A DNA stretch of 64,000 nucleotides. Origin: Klenkia taihuensis. Its GTDB lineage: Bacteria > Actinomycetota > Actinomycetes > Mycobacteriales > Geodermatophilaceae. The stretch covers positions 992,001-1,056,000 of the forward strand of contig NZ_FOMD01000001.1 in NCBI RefSeq assembly GCF_900112525.1. Direction: 5' to 3'. The translations under genes were made by a program, and so were the position numbers. This document shows, in pieces, positions 33,646-41,181 of the stretch; positions within the stretch are counted from its first letter, which is position 1, and every line of letters starts with the position of its first letter. The notes beneath the pieces were generated by a model that was not told the DNA's origin, searched no databases, and saw nothing but the letters and a program-made list of their open reading frames with translations.

Positions 33646-33727
33646 GGCGGGTTGCCCGAGTGGCCAATGGGAGCGGACTGTAAATCCGTCGGCTTAGCCT
33701 ACGAAGGTTCGAATCCTTCACCCGCCA
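33646..33727 (+). tRNA. tRNA-Tyr (GTA)
   Basis: This 82-nt class II tRNA has acceptor GGCGGGT pairing with ACCCGCC and discriminator A at 33727. The anticodon loop CTGTAAA gives anticodon GTA, and a long variable arm and T loop TTCGAAT are present. The CCA end is not encoded. It lies upstream of, and divergent from, yajQ. Confidence 0.96.
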
Positions 33728-33737
33728 CGCCTGGTGC

Positions 33738-33769
33738 GACGGCCCCCGACCTCCTGGTCGGGGGCCGTC
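33738..33769. terminator. Strong hairpin terminator after tRNA-Tyr
   Basis: GACGGCCCCCGAC pairs perfectly with GTCGGGGGCCGTC around a six-base loop, eleven bases after the tRNA. No T-run follows, which is usual in actinobacteria. It could also end the convergent TadE/G-like gene. Confidence 0.75.
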
Positions 33770-33792
33770 GTCGTCTCCCGGCCGCGTCGGGT

Positions 33793-34221
33793 TCAGGCGG
33801 TGGGTGCGCGGGCGCTGGCCACGGCGGTGCGCTCGAGCGGCTGCCCGCCCAGGAACAGCCACCCGAACGCGATCGGTACGGCCCGGGTGCAGGTCACGGT
33901 GGCCTCCACGCCGTCGACGGCCACCGACCAGGCGTCCAGCCGGGTGCCGCCGTCGGCGAGCTGGTCGGCCACCGCCACCTCGGCGGAGGCCTGGTCCAGC
34001 GGCAGGTAGCCGGCCACGCCGCGGGAGTACACCGCCCCGTTGCCGGTCTGGTTGGCCGCCGCCAGGGCGGCGCCGTCGCAGGCCGACTGCACCCGCTGCT
34101 GCTCCAGGAAGGCGTCCGACGCAGCGATGGCCCCGAAGGCCATCAGCGCCGCGACCAGCCAGCAGACCAGGACGAAGGGCAGGCTGGAGCCCTCCTCCGA
34201 CCCGGTCCACGGCCTGCTCAC
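33793..34221 (-). CDS. TadE/TadG-like membrane-anchored protein
   Basis: This 142-residue protein has one hydrophobic N-terminal helix (about residues 14-36) followed by LEQQRVQSACDGAALAAANQTG. This resembles the N-terminal module of Flp-pilus TadE/G proteins, in which a prepilin-like helix leads into an alanine-rich start. The rest is a short extracytoplasmic domain. No other tad genes are nearby, so it is an orphan. GTG 34221 is the chosen start because the SRPWTGSEEGSSLPF sequence gives a short charged leader before the helix. Function is uncertain: pilus-like assembly or general envelope protein. Confidence 0.6.
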   Translation of the reverse strand: MSRPWTGSEEGSSLPFVLVCWLVAALMAFGAIAASDAFLEQQRVQSACDGAALAAANQTGNGAVYSRGVAGYLPLDQASAEVAVADQLADGGTRLDAWSVAVDGVEATVTCTRAVPIAFGWLFLGGQPLERTAVASARAPTA

Positions 34222-34330
34222 CGGCGGAACTGTAGGTGCGGCGGGGCCCGGGTGGTGCGCTGCTGTGGACGGCGTCCCCACCTGTGGACGACCGGGCCGG
34301 CAGGTCGGCGGGGCGTCGCACACTCCCGGC

Positions 34331-34612
34331 ATGACGATCCAGGTGCCGCCCGCGGAGCTGTACGGCCTGGCGGCCGCGCTGCACGGCTGCGGCGACACCG
34401 CGGCCGAGGTCCCGGCCCGGCTCCCCGACGCCGCGGTCGGCGGCCCCCTCCAGCCCGCGCTGGTGGTCTTCACCCAGGCCGTCGCCGTGGCGGGCGGGCA
34501 CCTGGTGGGGGAGCTGCACTGGCTGGGGTCCACGGTCGGCGCGGTCGCCGACGACTGGGCCGGCCTCGACGGGTCCCTGCTGGCCCCGCGCGGGTCGGTC
34601 GCCGCCCGGTGA
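34331..34612 (+). CDS. EspC/WXG100-like small helical protein, putative type VII secretion substrate
   Basis: This 93-residue, Ala/Leu/Val-rich protein has two predicted amphipathic helices. Its overall pattern is like EspC (DUF2580) and other small ESX-exported proteins. Near the C-terminus, DDWAGLDGSL gives W-x3-D, a possible relative of the Y-x3-D/E secretion signal. No signal peptide is present. The stop overlaps the GTG of a 652-residue WXG-like protein by four bases, so the two are likely partners. No ESX core genes (EccC etc.) are in the window. The assignment is by pattern only. Confidence 0.55.
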   Translation: MTIQVPPAELYGLAAALHGCGDTAAEVPARLPDAAVGGPLQPALVVFTQAVAVAGGHLVGELHWLGSTVGAVADDWAGLDGSLLAPRGSVAAR

Positions 34613-36567
34613 GCACGGTCCTCCCGCCGCCGGTCCCGCTGCCCGACCCGGAGGGCGACCCGCACGCCCTGGCCGCCGCCGTCGACGGCCTGGCCGCGGC
34701 CGGGTTCGTGCTCGGTGTGCTGGAGGCCCACCTGGCGGGCCCGGCCACCCAGGCGCCCGGGTGGCTCGGGGCCGACGCGGCCGCGGCGGCCGCGGAGGTC
34801 GGGGCGACCCGGCAGGTCGTGGGCGCGGTGCACGACGCGGTCACAGCCGCCCTCGGCGCCGTGGCCGGCCACCGCGAGGCCGTCGTGGCGGCCCGGGCCC
34901 GGATCGTGGTGCTGCGCGACCGGCAGGCCGCCGACCTCGACCGCGCGGAGCTGCGGCTGGCCACCCTCGTCGACCCCGCCGCCCAGGTGTCCTCGGTGAC
35001 CGAGGACCCGGCCGCCGCGGCCCTGGTCGCCGACGTCGTGGCGGCCGACGCGGCACGGGCGGCCGAGCACGCCGCGCTGCTGGCCTCGGTCGGCGAGGAC
35101 GCGGCCGTCGCGGCCGCCGCGCTGGGGGCCGCGGCCGCCGACCTGGGTGTCGGTCCGTCCCGCGGCGGCGCCTCGACGGCCGACGGTGTCCGCCTGCACC
35201 TGGCCGTGCTGCTGCCGGCGTACGGCGCGGCGGTGCGGTCGGCCCTGGGCACCGACGTCGCCGTTGCCCTGACCGGTGCGGCAGGCACCGACGAGGTCGC
35301 GCGCGTCCTGGACGAGCACGCCGGGCTGCTCGCCGACCCCCTGGTCGCCGGTGCCCTCGTGGAGCGGCTCGGCGCGCCCGGGCTGCAGCAGGTGCTCCTG
35401 CTGGCCGGCCCCGACGACAGGGTGGCCGGCGGGCTGGCCGTGGCGTTCACCGCGGCCGCGTCGTCGGCGACGCGCGCGCCCGGCCTGCTGTCGGCCGTGC
35501 TCGACCCGCTGGACCCCGACGGCGTCCCCGACCAGGTCGCGCTCGGCATGGGGGCGGTGGTCGCGGCGGGCGGGGGAGCGGCCCTGGCGGCCGGCTGGCT
35601 GCCGTCCCTGCTGGCCCGCGAGCGGGAGCAGGGTCTGTCGGCGGCCGACCGGGTGGCCAGCCGGGCCACCGACCCGGTGGCCGTCGTCGTGGGCGCACTG
35701 GTGGGGTCCCGGCGGTCCGAGCTCGCCGCCGGCGCGCTCGACACGCCCGCTGCGTGGACGGCGCTGCTGTCGCGCCCCTGGGCGGACGGCGGTGCGGCGC
35801 TGGCCGACCTGGTGGGCCTGGCCGCGCGCGACGCGGCCGCCCCGGTGGTCGCCACGGCCGCGCTGCTGTCCGCGGGGGCACCGTTCGTCCCGGGCGGGGA
35901 CCACGTGGTCACCGCGCTGCCGGCGACCTGGGCGCGGGTGGCCCCCGAGCTCGCCGCCGTGGTGGCGGCCCACCCGGACCTGGTCGTCGCCCGGTTGCTC
36001 GACCCGGCCGCGCCCGGCGCGGTGGCGGTGCTGGCCGGGGCGACGGCGCTGCTGGCGGAGCGCGCGGCCGCGCGGGTGGTGGTGCCCGCGCTGGAGGGGG
36101 CGGTGGCGACCCTGCCGGCGGGGCTGGACGTCACGGTGCTGGTCGGTGCGCTCACCGCGGTGCGGGACCAGGCCGCGACCGTGGCCCACCTGGTGGGCAC
36201 CGCCCGCGCGGACGCCGCCGCCGTCGACGAGCAGTTCCTGCGCAAGGAGGCCGAGCTGGTCTTCTCGCTGCTGCCGGGCACGGTGCCGTTGGTGGCGGGC
36301 CCGGTGGTCGACACGGTGCTGGGTGCCGTCGGCTTCGGCGTCACCGACCGTCCGGCGGCGCCGCTGCTGCGCGGTGCCCCGGGTGCCGTGGCCGACGCCA
36401 CCCGGCTCGTCGGCGCGCCCGGCGGTGCGGGGCTGGCGTACGAGCAGGTGCTGCGAGCCCTGCGGTTGCCGGCGCCCCTGCCGGTCAGCGCGGTGGCGCC
36501 ACCGGACGTGGCGTCCCCGCTCGGCGAGCTCCGGCGAGGCGGGTCACCCGTCGCGCGGCTGTTCTGA
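34609..36567 (+). CDS. large Ala-rich protein with WXG-like N-terminus, putative T7SS-linked effector
   Basis: This 652-residue protein is about a third alanine. Residues 15-130 are a predicted helical hairpin containing PGWLGADAAAAAAEV, a WXG-type turn. The middle and C-terminal parts are runs of amphipathic helices resembling the actinobacterial DUF6571-type region in layout. No catalytic motif or toxin domain is recognised. There is no signal peptide, and any membrane segment is weak (around 320-345). It is coupled to the EspC-like gene by a GTGA overlap. It may be an exported structural protein, an effector or a scaffold; no immunity-like gene follows on this strand. Confidence 0.6.
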   Translation: MSTVLPPPVPLPDPEGDPHALAAAVDGLAAAGFVLGVLEAHLAGPATQAPGWLGADAAAAAAEVGATRQVVGAVHDAVTAALGAVAGHREAVVAARARIVVLRDRQAADLDRAELRLATLVDPAAQVSSVTEDPAAAALVADVVAADAARAAEHAALLASVGEDAAVAAAALGAAAADLGVGPSRGGASTADGVRLHLAVLLPAYGAAVRSALGTDVAVALTGAAGTDEVARVLDEHAGLLADPLVAGALVERLGAPGLQQVLLLAGPDDRVAGGLAVAFTAAASSATRAPGLLSAVLDPLDPDGVPDQVALGMGAVVAAGGGAALAAGWLPSLLAREREQGLSAADRVASRATDPVAVVVGALVGSRRSELAAGALDTPAAWTALLSRPWADGGAALADLVGLAARDAAAPVVATAALLSAGAPFVPGGDHVVTALPATWARVAPELAAVVAAHPDLVVARLLDPAAPGAVAVLAGATALLAERAAARVVVPALEGAVATLPAGLDVTVLVGALTAVRDQAATVAHLVGTARADAAAVDEQFLRKEAELVFSLLPGTVPLVAGPVVDTVLGAVGFGVTDRPAAPLLRGAPGAVADATRLVGAPGGAGLAYEQVLRALRLPAPLPVSAVAPPDVASPLGELRRGGSPVARLF

Positions 36568-36931
36568 CCCGCAGTGCGGACCCGGCGCCGGAAGGTCACG
36601 ACACGACCGCGCGGGAGCCGAATCGGGTCGACCCTCCCGGCCCGCGCGTGTCGGACGCGGGGCCGGTGAGCAGTGGAACGGCCTCCGTGACGCAGGCAAC
36701 CACCGACACGCGGCGACACGGCCGGATGTCACCCGGCTCAGTGACTTGAGGTCGTTAAGCTTCGACGCAGAGTAGCGACGCGACCACGCTCCACCTGATC
36801 GGGCTGTCAACGACTTGCCCGGACGGGTGACGCCCTCGCAACCTGCTCGCAGCGGTCCTTGCCGACCTTGCTCTGCCCCCGCGTGGGCGGCTGCCGCACT
36901 CGTGCAGTCCACCCATGCCTGAGGAGGCGTC
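36568..36931 (+). other. Non-coding region and leader before the repeat-peptide gene
   Basis: These 364 bases hold no convincing gene. A weak 8-bp stem (CGCGCGGG at 36608-36615 with CCCGCGCG at 36641-36648) may end the preceding transcript. From about 36740 the sequence becomes less GC-rich, with AT-containing patches (TTAAGCTT near 36755). A promoter is expected here, but no good -35/-10 pair could be fixed. The last 150 bases read as an untranslated leader with several short pairing options. I found no match to a known riboswitch class, including cyclic di-GMP types. Confidence 0.5.
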
Positions 36932-37021
36932 ATGTCCAGCACCACCGCTATGTCCCCTGCCACCCGCGTGACCAAGTGGGGCCGCGTCACGAAGTGGGGC
37001 CGCGTCACCAAGTGGGGCTGA
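36932..37021 (+). CDS. 29-residue peptide with three RVTKWG repeats
   Basis: A perfect GAGGAGG ribosome site lies five bases before the ATG. The peptide starts MSSTTAMSPAT and then consists of RVTKWG three times, ending exactly at the stop. The three 18-bp units (36965-37018) differ only at synonymous third positions (GTG/GTC for Val, ACC/ACG for Thr), pointing to selection on the amino-acid repeat. The product is strongly basic, with Arg, Lys and Trp on a six-residue period. No signal peptide or known family is recognised. It precedes a hairpin and a membrane GGDEF-EAL gene. It could be a signalling peptide, a regulatory leader peptide or a small membrane-active protein. Confidence 0.75.
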   Translation: MSSTTAMSPATRVTKWGRVTKWGRVTKWG

Positions 37022-37038
37022 TCGACCCCGATCGCACG

Positions 37039-37072
37039 GGCGGGGTGGCGCAACGTAGTCAGCCACCCCGCC
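37039..37072 (+). terminator. Hairpin between repeat-peptide gene and GGDEF-EAL gene
   Basis: GGCGGGGTGGC (37039-37049) pairs perfectly with GCCACCCCGCC (37062-37072) across a 12-base loop. It begins 18 bases after the peptide stop codon. It may terminate the peptide transcript or act as an attenuator for the downstream gene. No T-run follows. Confidence 0.6.
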
Positions 37073-37145
37073 AGGGTGAGAAGACGCAGAGAACGTGGTC
37101 ACTCACTGTTAGCCTCGCGCCATTGCTGCTCCGACAGGCAGGACG

Positions 37146-39695
37146 ATGGTGGTCGACGCTCCCAGCACCGCGGGCGCCCCGCGCAGAGCGCTGCACCGGA
37201 GCCCGTGGGCCCCGACGCTGCTCGCCGTGGTGCTCGCCGTCGCGTTCGGCGTGCCCGTGCTGCACCCCGCGATCGGCCCGGTCTCGTGGTGGGTCGTCGG
37301 GCTGGTCTTCGTCGGCGGGGTCGTCGCCGAGTCCGTGCCGCTGCACGTGGAGTTCGGCAGGGAGACCTACGCCTTCTCGCTGATGGACCTCGTGCTGGTC
37401 ATCGGCCTGTTGGAGGTGGGGCCGTTCTGGACGTTCGTCGCCCGCACCCTGGCCCTCCTCGTCACGCTGGTCCACCAGCGCTACCAGCTCCCCAAGCTGG
37501 TGTTCAACATCGCGAACGGCGCACTCGAGGTCGCCCTGGCCGGGCTCGTCCTCGGAGCCTTCGGGTCGCTGGACATCGCCGAGCCCCTGACCTGGCTGGC
37601 GCTGCTGACCGCCCTCATCGCCAGCACGCTGGGCGGGACGCTGCTCGTCTCGACAGCGATCACCCTCACCGCCGGCCCCCCGGGCTGGGAATTCTGGCGC
37701 GGCATGCTCGCCACCGGCATCGTCATGCCGGTACTGGGGGTGGGCATCGCCATCGTCGTGCTCATCCTGGTCGGGTCGAGCGCCTGGACCCTCGTCGTGG
37801 TCCTCCCGCTGGTGATCGCGGTGCTCCTGCTCTTCCGGACCACCGCGAGGGTCGGTCGGGAGCGCAGGACCGTCCAGCAGGTGTACGACTTCGCCCGCCG
37901 GGTGGAGGAGGTCAGCCCGGACGAGGCCGGCGTGCGGCAGATCGCCTCAGCGGTGCGCGAGCTGCTCAACGCTGAGCGGGTCGCGCTGTGGTTGCCCCCC
38001 TTCCTGGAGGACGGACCCCGTCTGGTCGTCGTGGGGAACGCCGAGGTGCCGGACTGGTACGCCGGCCCCAGCGACCCCGAGGACCCCATCCGCCGCCGGG
38101 CGGTGGACCCGGTCGGGGGCGGGCCGGTCCTGGTGGCCTCCGCCACCGCGACCGACGAGGAATCCGCGGCCCTGGCGCGTCGGGGTGCCGACGAGGTGCT
38201 CGGCGCTCCGGTCGTGACGGCGGCGGGGGAGCACGGCTACCTCGAGGTCTGTGACCGGCGCAGCGACCTGGTGTCGTTCGAGGCGGGCGACCGGGCAGCG
38301 CTGGACGCCATGCTCACGCACGTCAACGCCGCGATCCGGCAGCAGCAGCTGCTGACCCGCATCCGGTACGACGCCGACCACGACGCCCTGACCGGCCTGC
38401 CGAACCGGCAGCGGCTGGCGGTCGAGATCGACACCCTGCTGTCCGCCGAGCCCGGCGACGTGCGCGCCGGCCTGGTGTTCGCCTCGCTGGACAACTACAC
38501 CGAGGTCACCGACACCCTGGGGCACGCCGCCAGCGACGAGCTGCTGCTGGTCACCGCCGGCCTGCTGCGCGAGCACGCCCCGCCCCGCGCGCTGGTCGCC
38601 CGGATGGAGGGCGGCCAGTTCGCCGTCCTGCTGCCCGGGCTGAGCCTCCCGGCCACCGAGCGGGCCGCCCGGCGACTGCGCGACGCGGCCGCCACCCGGG
38701 CCCGCGTGGCCGGGCTGGACCTCGACGTCCTGCTCACCTTCGGCGTCGCCGCGGCGCCGGTGCACGGGGACACCTCCGGCACCCTCATGCAGCGCGCCGA
38801 CGTCGCCCTGCTGGCCGGCCACAGCTCCGGTGGGGTGGCGAGCTACCACCCGGTCCTGGACCAGCAGAGCCTGCGCCGCCTGCAGCTGGGCACCGAGCTC
38901 GAGTCCGCGATGGCCGAGAAGCAGATCACCGTGGTGTTCCAACCCATCGTGGACACCCGCACCTCCGACATCGTCTCCGTCGAGACGCTCGTGCGCTGGG
39001 CCCACCCGCGCTACGGCAACGTGCCGCCGGACGACTTCATCGGCCTGGCCGAGCAGATCGGCCGCATCGGCGCGGTCACCGACTACGTGCTCGACCTGGC
39101 GCTGGAACGCTGCCGCAAGTGGCTGGACCAGGACATCGCGCTGTCGGTCGCGGTCAACCTCTCCGCCAAGTGCCTGGCCGAGCCCGACCTGGTCGACCGC
39201 GTCCGCGCGGCCCTGCGGCGGCACGGCGTCCCCGGCTCGCTGCTGACCCTCGAGCTGACCGAGGGCATCGTCGTCGACGACTCCGTGCGCAACTCCACGG
39301 TGCTGGCCGACCTGCACGCCCTGGGCCTGCGGCTGTCTATGGACGACTTCGGCACCGGCTACTCCTCGCTGTCCCAGCTGCGCCAGCTGCCCATCGACGA
39401 GCTCAAGATCGACAAGTCCTTCGTGCTGGGCATGTCCACCAGCCAGAGCGAGTCGTTCATCGCCCGCTCCATCGTCGAGCTCGCCCACAACCTGGGCCTG
39501 CGGGTGGTCGCCGAGGGCGTGGAGGACGAGGTCACCCGCGACCTGCTGGCCGAGATGGGCTGCGACAAGCTGCAGGGCTTCCTGGTCAGCCGTCCGCTGC
39601 CGGACGACCGGCTGGAGAACTGGCTGCTGGCCCGCACCGGCGTCCGGTCCGCCGCGCCGGGGGCCCCGCACCGCCGGTTGTTCGTGCGCTCGTGA
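37146..39695 (+). CDS. membrane GAF-like, degenerate GGDEF, EAL domain protein (probable c-di-GMP phosphodiesterase)
   Basis: This 849-residue protein begins with about seven membrane helices (residues 22-232), then a GAF-like domain (245-395), a GGDEF domain (405-565) and an EAL domain (580-830). The cyclase signature is degraded to EGGQF (488-492), so synthesis of cyclic di-GMP is unlikely. The EAL core looks functional: ETL at 613-615, Asn671, ELTEG (Glu703), DDFGTGYSS (Asp733/734), KIDKSF (Lys754) and AEGVED (Glu790). It probably hydrolyses cyclic di-GMP in response to a membrane or GAF signal. TAGCCT at 37110-37115 is a possible own -10. The 29-residue repeat peptide upstream may be linked. 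Confidence 0.9.
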   Translation: MVVDAPSTAGAPRRALHRSPWAPTLLAVVLAVAFGVPVLHPAIGPVSWWVVGLVFVGGVVAESVPLHVEFGRETYAFSLMDLVLVIGLLEVGPFWTFVARTLALLVTLVHQRYQLPKLVFNIANGALEVALAGLVLGAFGSLDIAEPLTWLALLTALIASTLGGTLLVSTAITLTAGPPGWEFWRGMLATGIVMPVLGVGIAIVVLILVGSSAWTLVVVLPLVIAVLLLFRTTARVGRERRTVQQVYDFARRVEEVSPDEAGVRQIASAVRELLNAERVALWLPPFLEDGPRLVVVGNAEVPDWYAGPSDPEDPIRRRAVDPVGGGPVLVASATATDEESAALARRGADEVLGAPVVTAAGEHGYLEVCDRRSDLVSFEAGDRAALDAMLTHVNAAIRQQQLLTRIRYDADHDALTGLPNRQRLAVEIDTLLSAEPGDVRAGLVFASLDNYTEVTDTLGHAASDELLLVTAGLLREHAPPRALVARMEGGQFAVLLPGLSLPATERAARRLRDAAATRARVAGLDLDVLLTFGVAAAPVHGDTSGTLMQRADVALLAGHSSGGVASYHPVLDQQSLRRLQLGTELESAMAEKQITVVFQPIVDTRTSDIVSVETLVRWAHPRYGNVPPDDFIGLAEQIGRIGAVTDYVLDLALERCRKWLDQDIALSVAVNLSAKCLAEPDLVDRVRAALRRHGVPGSLLTLELTEGIVVDDSVRNSTVLADLHALGLRLSMDDFGTGYSSLSQLRQLPIDELKIDKSFVLGMSTSQSESFIARSIVELAHNLGLRVVAEGVEDEVTRDLLAEMGCDKLQGFLVSRPLPDDRLENWLLARTGVRSAAPGAPHRRLFVRS

Positions 39696-39703
39696 GCGTT
39701 TGC

Positions 39704-39765
39704 TAGGGTTCTCGAGCACGCTCCGAGAGGGGCACGCGCACCGGGCCGCGAGGCCCGGGTAGTGT
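39704..39765 (+). promoter_or_regulatory. Promoter-like elements and GNRA hairpin before tRNA-Thr
   Basis: Two -10-like hexamers are present: TAGGGT at 39704-39709 and TAGTGT at 39760-39765. The second is 18 bases before the tRNA. Between them CCGGGCC-GCGA-GGCCCGG (39741-39758) forms a 7-bp stem with a GNRA tetraloop, perhaps ending the GGDEF-EAL transcript. Promoter assignment is tentative. Confidence 0.4.
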
Positions 39766-39783
39766 GTCCCGCGAAGCAGGCAG

Positions 39784-39856
39784 GCCCCTTTAGCTCAGTC
39801 GGCAGAGCGTCTCCATGGTAAGGAGAAGGTCTACGGTTCGATTCCGTAAAGGGGCT
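39784..39856 (+). tRNA. tRNA-Thr (GGT)
   Basis: This 73-nt tRNA has acceptor GCCCCTT pairing with AAGGGGC and discriminator T. The anticodon loop ATGGTAA gives GGT, and the T arm TACGG-TTCGATT-CCGTA is intact. CCA is not encoded. The tRNA-Thr, tRNA-Met, rpmG order matches M. tuberculosis. Confidence 0.96.
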
Positions 39857-39901
39857 CCGACCAGCCGGTCCAGTCGACAGATCGGGCCGCACGGTCATCC
39901 C

Positions 39902-39975
39902 GGCGGCGTAGCTCAGCCTGGTAGAGCAAACGGCTCATAATCGTTGTGTCACCGGTTCAAGTCCGGTCGCCGCTA
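39902..39975 (+). tRNA. tRNA-Met (CAT), elongator type
   Basis: This 74-nt tRNA has acceptor GGCGGCG pairing with CGCCGCT (G1-U72 wobble) and discriminator A. The anticodon loop CTCATAA gives CAT. The anticodon stem AACGG/TCGTT lacks the three G-C pairs of initiator tRNA, so it is the elongator. CCA is not encoded. Confidence 0.95.
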
Positions 39976-39980
39976 CTCCT

Positions 39981-40007
39981 GACGGACCCCGGTCACCGGG
40001 GTCCGTC
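39981..40007 (+). terminator. Hairpin after tRNA-Met
   Basis: GACGGACCCCGG pairs perfectly with CCGGGGTCCGTC around a TCA loop, five bases after the tRNA. It probably terminates the tRNA-Thr/Met transcript or marks a processing point before rpmG. Confidence 0.7.
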
Positions 40008-40063
40008 GCCGTGTGGGGGACCATCCCGCGCACGTCATCCCAGAACAAGGCGAGGAAACGCTC

Positions 40064-40228
40064 ATGGCAGCCACCGATGTCCGTCCGAAGATCACCCTGG
40101 CGTGCCAGGAGTGCAAGAACCGCAACTACATCACCCGCAAGAACCGTCGGAACGACCCCGACCGGCTCGAGCTGAAGAAGTACTGCCCCACGGACAAGAA
40201 GCACACGGTCCACCGCGAGACCCGCTGA
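40064..40228 (+). CDS. rpmG: 50S ribosomal protein L33
   Basis: This 54-residue protein shows the family core [35 protein letters not shown] 40064, after a GAGGA-containing site, gives the usual [14 protein letters not shown]-terminus. Zinc ribbon ligands are Cys14, Cys17 and Cys41, but the fourth position is Asp44 (CPTDKKH) instead of Cys, so zinc binding may be weakened or use another ligand. It is followed by hadA, as in mycobacteria. Confidence 0.96.
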   Translation: MAATDVRPKITLACQECKNRNYITRKNRRNDPDRLELKKYCPTDKKHTVHRETR

Positions 40229-40262
40229 CCCCAGCAGGCTTCGAGCGACGGAGGGCGGGAGC

Positions 40263-40706
40263 ATGGCGTTGGACCCAGGACTGGTCGGGCGCAGCTACCC
40301 GCCCTCCGTCGTCTACGAGGTGGGGCGCGAGAAGATCGCCGAGTTCGCCCGCGCGCTGGGCGACGACGACCCGGTCTACCGCGACACCGAGGCCGCCCGC
40401 GCGGCCGGCCACCCCGACGTCGTCGCCCCGCCCACGTTCGCCATCGTGCTGAGCCTGGGCGCGGGCAACGTGGTCCTCGAGGACCCCGACGTCGCCATCG
40501 ACTACAGCCGTGTCGTGCACGGCGAGCAGAAGTTCGTCCACCACCGCCCGATCCGCGCCGGTGACCGCCTGGTCGCCACCGCCTCGATCGAGGCCGTGCG
40601 CAGCGTGGCCGGCAACGACATGCTCACCACCCGCGTCGACCTCGCCACCGAGGACGGCGAGCCGGTCTGCCGGACCAGCGCCATGCTCGTGGCGCGGGGC
40701 GCCTGA
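40263..40706 (+). CDS. hadA: HadA-like MaoC-family (3R)-hydroxyacyl dehydratase subunit
   Basis: This 147-residue hot-dog-fold protein starts with GRSYPPSVVYEVGREKIAEFARALGDDDPVYRD and has the FAS1-like dehydratase N-terminal pattern. The partner subunit HadB supplies the catalytic His-Asp motif. In mycobacteria HadAB dehydrates acyl-ACP in long-chain elongation. Here, without evidence of mycolate synthesis in the window, the substrate is probably a general 3-hydroxyacyl thioester. A GGAGGGCGGGAG site precedes the ATG. The stop shares one base with hadB. Confidence 0.88.
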   Translation: MALDPGLVGRSYPPSVVYEVGREKIAEFARALGDDDPVYRDTEAARAAGHPDVVAPPTFAIVLSLGAGNVVLEDPDVAIDYSRVVHGEQKFVHHRPIRAGDRLVATASIEAVRSVAGNDMLTTRVDLATEDGEPVCRTSAMLVARGA

Positions 40707-41131
40707 TGGCCGCCGTCGTCCGCCGCGCCGACGTCGAGGTCGGCACCGAGCTCCCGCCGCAGACCTCCCGGGTCACCCGCGCCGACCTGGTCCGCTACGC
40801 CGGCGCCTCCGGTGACTTCAACGTCATCCACTGGAACGAGCGCGTGGCCACCGAGGTCGGCCTGCCCGGCGTCATCGCCCACGGCATGCTCACCGCCGGC
40901 CTGGCCGCCCGCGCCGTCACGGCCTGGGCAGGCGACCCCGGCGCCCTGGTCGAGTACTCCGTGCGCTTCAGCCGCCCGGTCGTCGTGCCCGACGACGGCG
41001 TCGGTGCCGAGGTCGTCGTGGCCGGCCGGGTCGCCGCCCTGCTGGACGACGGCCGCGTCCGGGTGGACCTCACCGTCACCAGCGGCGGCGAGAAGGTGCT
41101 CTCGCTGGCCCGGGCCGTCGTCCAGCTCTGA
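40706..41131 (+). CDS. hadB: HadB-like MaoC-family (3R)-hydroxyacyl dehydratase, catalytic subunit
   Basis: This 141-residue protein carries the hydratase-2 motif: GDFNVIHWNERVATEVGLPGVIAHGMLTAGLA, including the catalytic Asp and His. It forms the active heterodimer with HadA; the TGATG junction supports balanced synthesis. No hadC homologue follows, unlike M. tuberculosis. A noncoding stretch with a promoter leads to tRNA-Trp. Confidence 0.9.
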   Translation: MAAVVRRADVEVGTELPPQTSRVTRADLVRYAGASGDFNVIHWNERVATEVGLPGVIAHGMLTAGLAARAVTAWAGDPGALVEYSVRFSRPVVVPDDGVGAEVVVAGRVAALLDDGRVRVDLTVTSGGEKVLSLARAVVQL

Positions 41132-41175
41132 GACCCCGCCGGCAGGCGTGGTGGCTGGGCGCCGACCCCGTCACG

Positions 41176-41181
41176 TACACT
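41176..41181 (+). promoter_or_regulatory. -10 element of the tRNA-Trp/secE-nusG transcript
   Basis: TACACT lies within GTACACTTCTCG, which is nearly identical to the GTACTCTTCTCG at the proposed rplJL promoter (46692-46703). The start would be near 41189, giving a leader of about 118 bases before tRNA-Trp. The -35 is not clear. Confidence 0.55.

Noticed and set aside
36780-36931. Cyclic di-GMP riboswitch in the leader before the repeat peptide and GGDEF-EAL gene
   Set aside because: I could not align the conserved GEMM core bases or form the paired stems; only generic pairing is seen.
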